From the NCBI GenBank assembly GCA_033557465.1, contig CM066039.1:44793788-44857787 (forward strand): a DNA stretch of 64,000 bases, written 5' to 3'. A program made the position numbers and the translations under genes. The notes beneath the pieces were generated by a model, which searched no databases, was not told the origin of the DNA, and was given only the letters and a program-made list of their open reading frames with translations. Shown piece after piece: positions 61,807 to 64,000 of this stretch (position 1 is the stretch's first letter; the number at the start of each line of letters is the position of its first letter). This DNA is from Ichthyophis bannanicus (lineage: Eukaryota > Chordata > Amphibia > Gymnophiona > Ichthyophiidae).

Positions 61807-62700
61807 CTACAGCTCCAAAGTGGGCCACAAACCGGAACTCCCCTGTGCAAGCTCCTTGGCTCGTAGGACTGGAAGGGTCACTGGCTGAATAAGATGAAAT
61901 TCTGACACCACCTTCGGTAGAAAGGAGGGCATGGTGCACAAAACTACCTTCTCTGGGTGGAACACCAGGTACAGTTTACGACAGGACAAGGCCTGAAGCT
62001 CTGAAATTTTCTGCACCAAGCAGACCAACACCAGAAACACCATTGTCAGCATAAGGTCCTTCAAGGGCACCCACTTCAGGGGTTCAAAAGGAACTTCCAT
62101 CAATGCCCCCAAAATGATATTCAAATCCCATGGTGGGCACCACCGGCCTCTGTGGTGGGCACACCTGTTTGACAGCCCACAAAAACTGAAGCATGTCTGG
62201 AGGCACTGCCGACGACATGCCTCTTATCCTACCTCAGTACCATGCCAGAACCGCCACCTAGATCATGAGAGAGCCTAGAGCCAGCCCTTTGTCCAGGCCC
62301 CCTTGCAAGAAAGCCAACAGGAGCAGAATCGAGGCCGAGAATGCAGAGATTCCTCAGTCACTGCATCAGCTCTCAAACATTCTCCACACTCGCGAATAAA
62401 TCAATAAAGTGGAGTGTTTTTGTGCCCTGAGAAGGGTAGTCACCACCGCTGATGAATAACCTCTCTGCCTTAGATGAGCCCTTTCAAGAGCCAAACCGTA
62501 AGTGAGAATCGATCCACCTGGGGCATCCACAGCAGTCCCTGCAGTAACAGATCCGGACGCTTCAGCAACCGCCAAGGCACTGCCACCCTCAGCCGTAACA
62601 GATCTGCATATCAAGGTAATCTCGGCTAATCAGGCGCTACGAGAATCACCAGGCCATGGTGGTGCTCTATCCTATGAATCACCCGGCCTATTAGGGCCCA
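61807..62700 (-). pseudogene. DIRS-E tyrosine recombinase, C-terminus lost
   Basis: The core-binding piece ALERAHLRQRGYSSAVVTTL then STLLIYSRVWRMFES lies at 62614-62366. The catalytic start VPFEPLKWVPLKDLMLTMVF then VQKISELQALSCRKL lies at 62124-61807. The family's first catalytic arginine (RRVSEL) is a lysine here (QKISEL). The H-x-x-R and tyrosine segments are absent, because the sequence passes directly into the ICR. Confidence 0.75.
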
Positions 62701-62752
62701 TGACGGGAACACATACAGCAGGTCTTTCTGCGGCCACAGCTGCACCAGGGCA

Positions 62753-63999
62753 TCAAGACCCTCCAACATATGCTTGTGGCTCCCTGCTGAAGAATTGACT
62801 CGCCTTGGCATTGGTCACTGATGCCATCAGATCCATCAATGGCATCACCCAATGCCAGGTAAGACTCCAGAATACAGACTCCTTCAGAGACCACTCCCCT
62901 GGGTGCACGCGGTTGTCTGAGAAATCCGCTTGCACAATGTCTTTGCCGGCCACATGTGCTGCTGACACAGTGCTCAAGTGGTGCACCACCGACTGCAGCA
63001 GTGAAGCTGCCTCCTCCATCAGGCCCTTGCTGACCGTGCCACCCTAGCGGTTGATGTAAGTCACTGCTGTGGCATTGTCAGATGAAACCCTCACCGCCTG
63101 GCCCCGAAGCAGTGGCAGACACCGCTGCAGCACCAAAGAGACCATTCTGAGCTCCAACCAATTAATCGGCCATGAGAACCACTGGCCCTGAGCCAGCTGC
63201 GAGAGAGAATGCACCCCCCAGCCGGACAGACTGGTGTCAGTCGTGATTGTTATCCAGGTTGGAGGGTCCAATGGGACCACTGTTCCCTCTAAGCTGTGCG
63301 CGTGTGCGCGCGCACACACCTCGCTGAGCGAGCGCACATACTTTACAACAGAGCGCACAAAAATTACGGTTCTGATTCTGATAGAAAACAACACAGACAT
63401 CTTAAAATTTAAAAGTTGTTATGTATTTATGGTTTTCACAAGTTCTACAATGTTTTCTAGTGCAATCAATGTGGTGTACATACTGTATTCTGATGTGTAG
63501 TCAAATTTTAAAGTATATAACTCCGAATGTCATTATATGGCGCACAAAAATTTAACCTTCCTTCAAAAGCTGCACAGCTGATATTTTATGCGCACACAGG
63601 CTACAGAAAATTAGAGGGAACATTGAATGGGACCCCTTCTGTCAACTTCAGGGGTGAGCCACCAGCTCAGACTGAATTATACATCCCCTGGGCACAGCAA
63701 CTGCGGCGACAATGGAACCCTCTGTGGGGACCACCAAGACAGAAGGTAGTGCTGCAGGGCCTGCAAGTGGACCTGTGACCACAGGACTAGGGTGATGGTC
63801 GATGCCATGGTGCTGAGGAGCCACAGGTAGTGCCAGAAATAGCGGTGCGCCATCCAGAGGAACAGATGGACCTGCTTCTGTGGCTTTTCTGCCCTGTCCA
63901 GTGGCAGTACCACCCGACCCATCTGAATATCGAACAGCACTCCCAAATACATGAGTTGCCGTGAGAGGCAGAGACAGCTCTTTCAAAATTCACCACCCA
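62753..63999 (-). pseudogene. DIRS-E RT-RNase H, partial, interrupted
   Basis: RNase H: WITITTDTSLSGWGVHSLSQ, INWLELRMVSLVL and VRVSSDNATAVTYINR (63400-63044), then VAGKDIVQADFSDNRVHPGE and WHWVMPLMDLMASVTNAKAS (63019-62753). RT/connection part: LGVLFDIQMGRVVLPLDRAE and TMASTITLVLWSQVHLQAL (63952-63677). Split by the 348-bp hAT MITE and by a TAG between RNase H parts. The YLDD region lies beyond the window. Confidence 0.8.
63278..63625. mobile_element. hAT-type MITE, 348 bp
   Basis: The TIRs are CACTGTTCCCTCTAA at 63278 and, inward from 63625, CAATGTTCCCTCTAA. The perfect 8-bp duplication AATGGGAC lies at 63270-63277 and 63626-63633. It contains a GTGCGCGTGTGCGCGCGCAC stretch with Z-DNA potential. 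No coding sequence. Confidence 0.9.
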
Positions 64000-64000
64000 A

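Larger units (their letters stand above)
58816..64000 (-). mobile_element. DIRS-E: DIRS element, runs off window
   Basis: The left end starts GAAATTAGGCCTTACCTGCT at about 58816, and the ICR at 61670-61770 carries its inverse. Recombinase, RNase H and RT remains follow on the minus strand up to the window edge. It holds two hAT-type insertions (59262-61591 and 63278-63625). It is a different subfamily from DIRS-A/B, with other terminal sequences. Confidence 0.85.

Overview
This window looks like non-coding vertebrate DNA made almost entirely of transposable elements. I found no convincing host exon, rRNA or functional tRNA. The mix of DIRS tyrosine-recombinase retrotransposons, CR1, L2, L1/Tx1-type and RTE/BovB-like LINEs, Penelope-like elements (PLEs), Tc1, hAT and piggyBac transposons, and tRNA-headed SINEs points to an amphibian. 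A caecilian is my best inference, because the CR1 3' end and DIRS load resemble those genomes. This identification is an inference and not something the sequence proves.

Layout: 0.4-2.4 kb is an internally deleted RTE/BovB-like LINE (minus). 2.8-3.5 kb is an L1-type ORF1 relic. 4.0-5.55 kb is a Tc1-like transposon with TIRs and TA duplications. 7.4-8.0 kb is a CR1 3' end. 9.2-14.9 kb is a young, nearly intact DIRS element (minus; here DIRS-A) with gag-like, RT-RNase H and tyrosine recombinase genes, inverted terminal repeats (ITRs) and an internal complementary region (ICR).

From about 17.75 to 35.9 kb lies one old DIRS element (plus; DIRS-C) split by a stack of later insertions. These are a second DIRS (DIRS-B) inside its left ITR, a piggyBac-type MITE, a CR1 that itself holds a SINE and an LTR-like insert, a SINE, an RTE that holds a PLE terminal fragment and a perfect-loop hairpin, and a second CR1 that holds an RTE-tailed SINE.

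37.5-41.35 kb is a PLE with a GIY-YIG endonuclease, flanked by about 365-bp direct repeats and holding a SINE and a roughly 670-bp polypurine tract. 41.6-46.5 kb is a DIRS gag relic followed by a CR1 split by an L2-type LINE. 46.8-47.9 kb holds DIRS terminal relics. 49.77-56.22 kb is a near full-length L1/Tx1-type LINE with an intact ORF1, inserted into a PLE at a TT/AAAA site. 58.8 kb to the window end is another DIRS (minus; DIRS-E) containing two hAT-type insertions, one of which carries a 205-bp-arm palindrome and a G-rich minisatellite.

The elements interact in recognisable ways. SINE families borrow L2 or RTE 3' tails, which suggests LINE-dependent mobilisation. Three PLE ends share a hammerhead-ribozyme-like motif. 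The DIRS ICRs record the circle junction expected from their replication. Most genes carry frameshifts or stops. The best preserved are DIRS-A gag, L1 ORF1, the CR1 RT at 44.9-46.3 kb and the BovB-like endonuclease at 32.1-33.4 kb.
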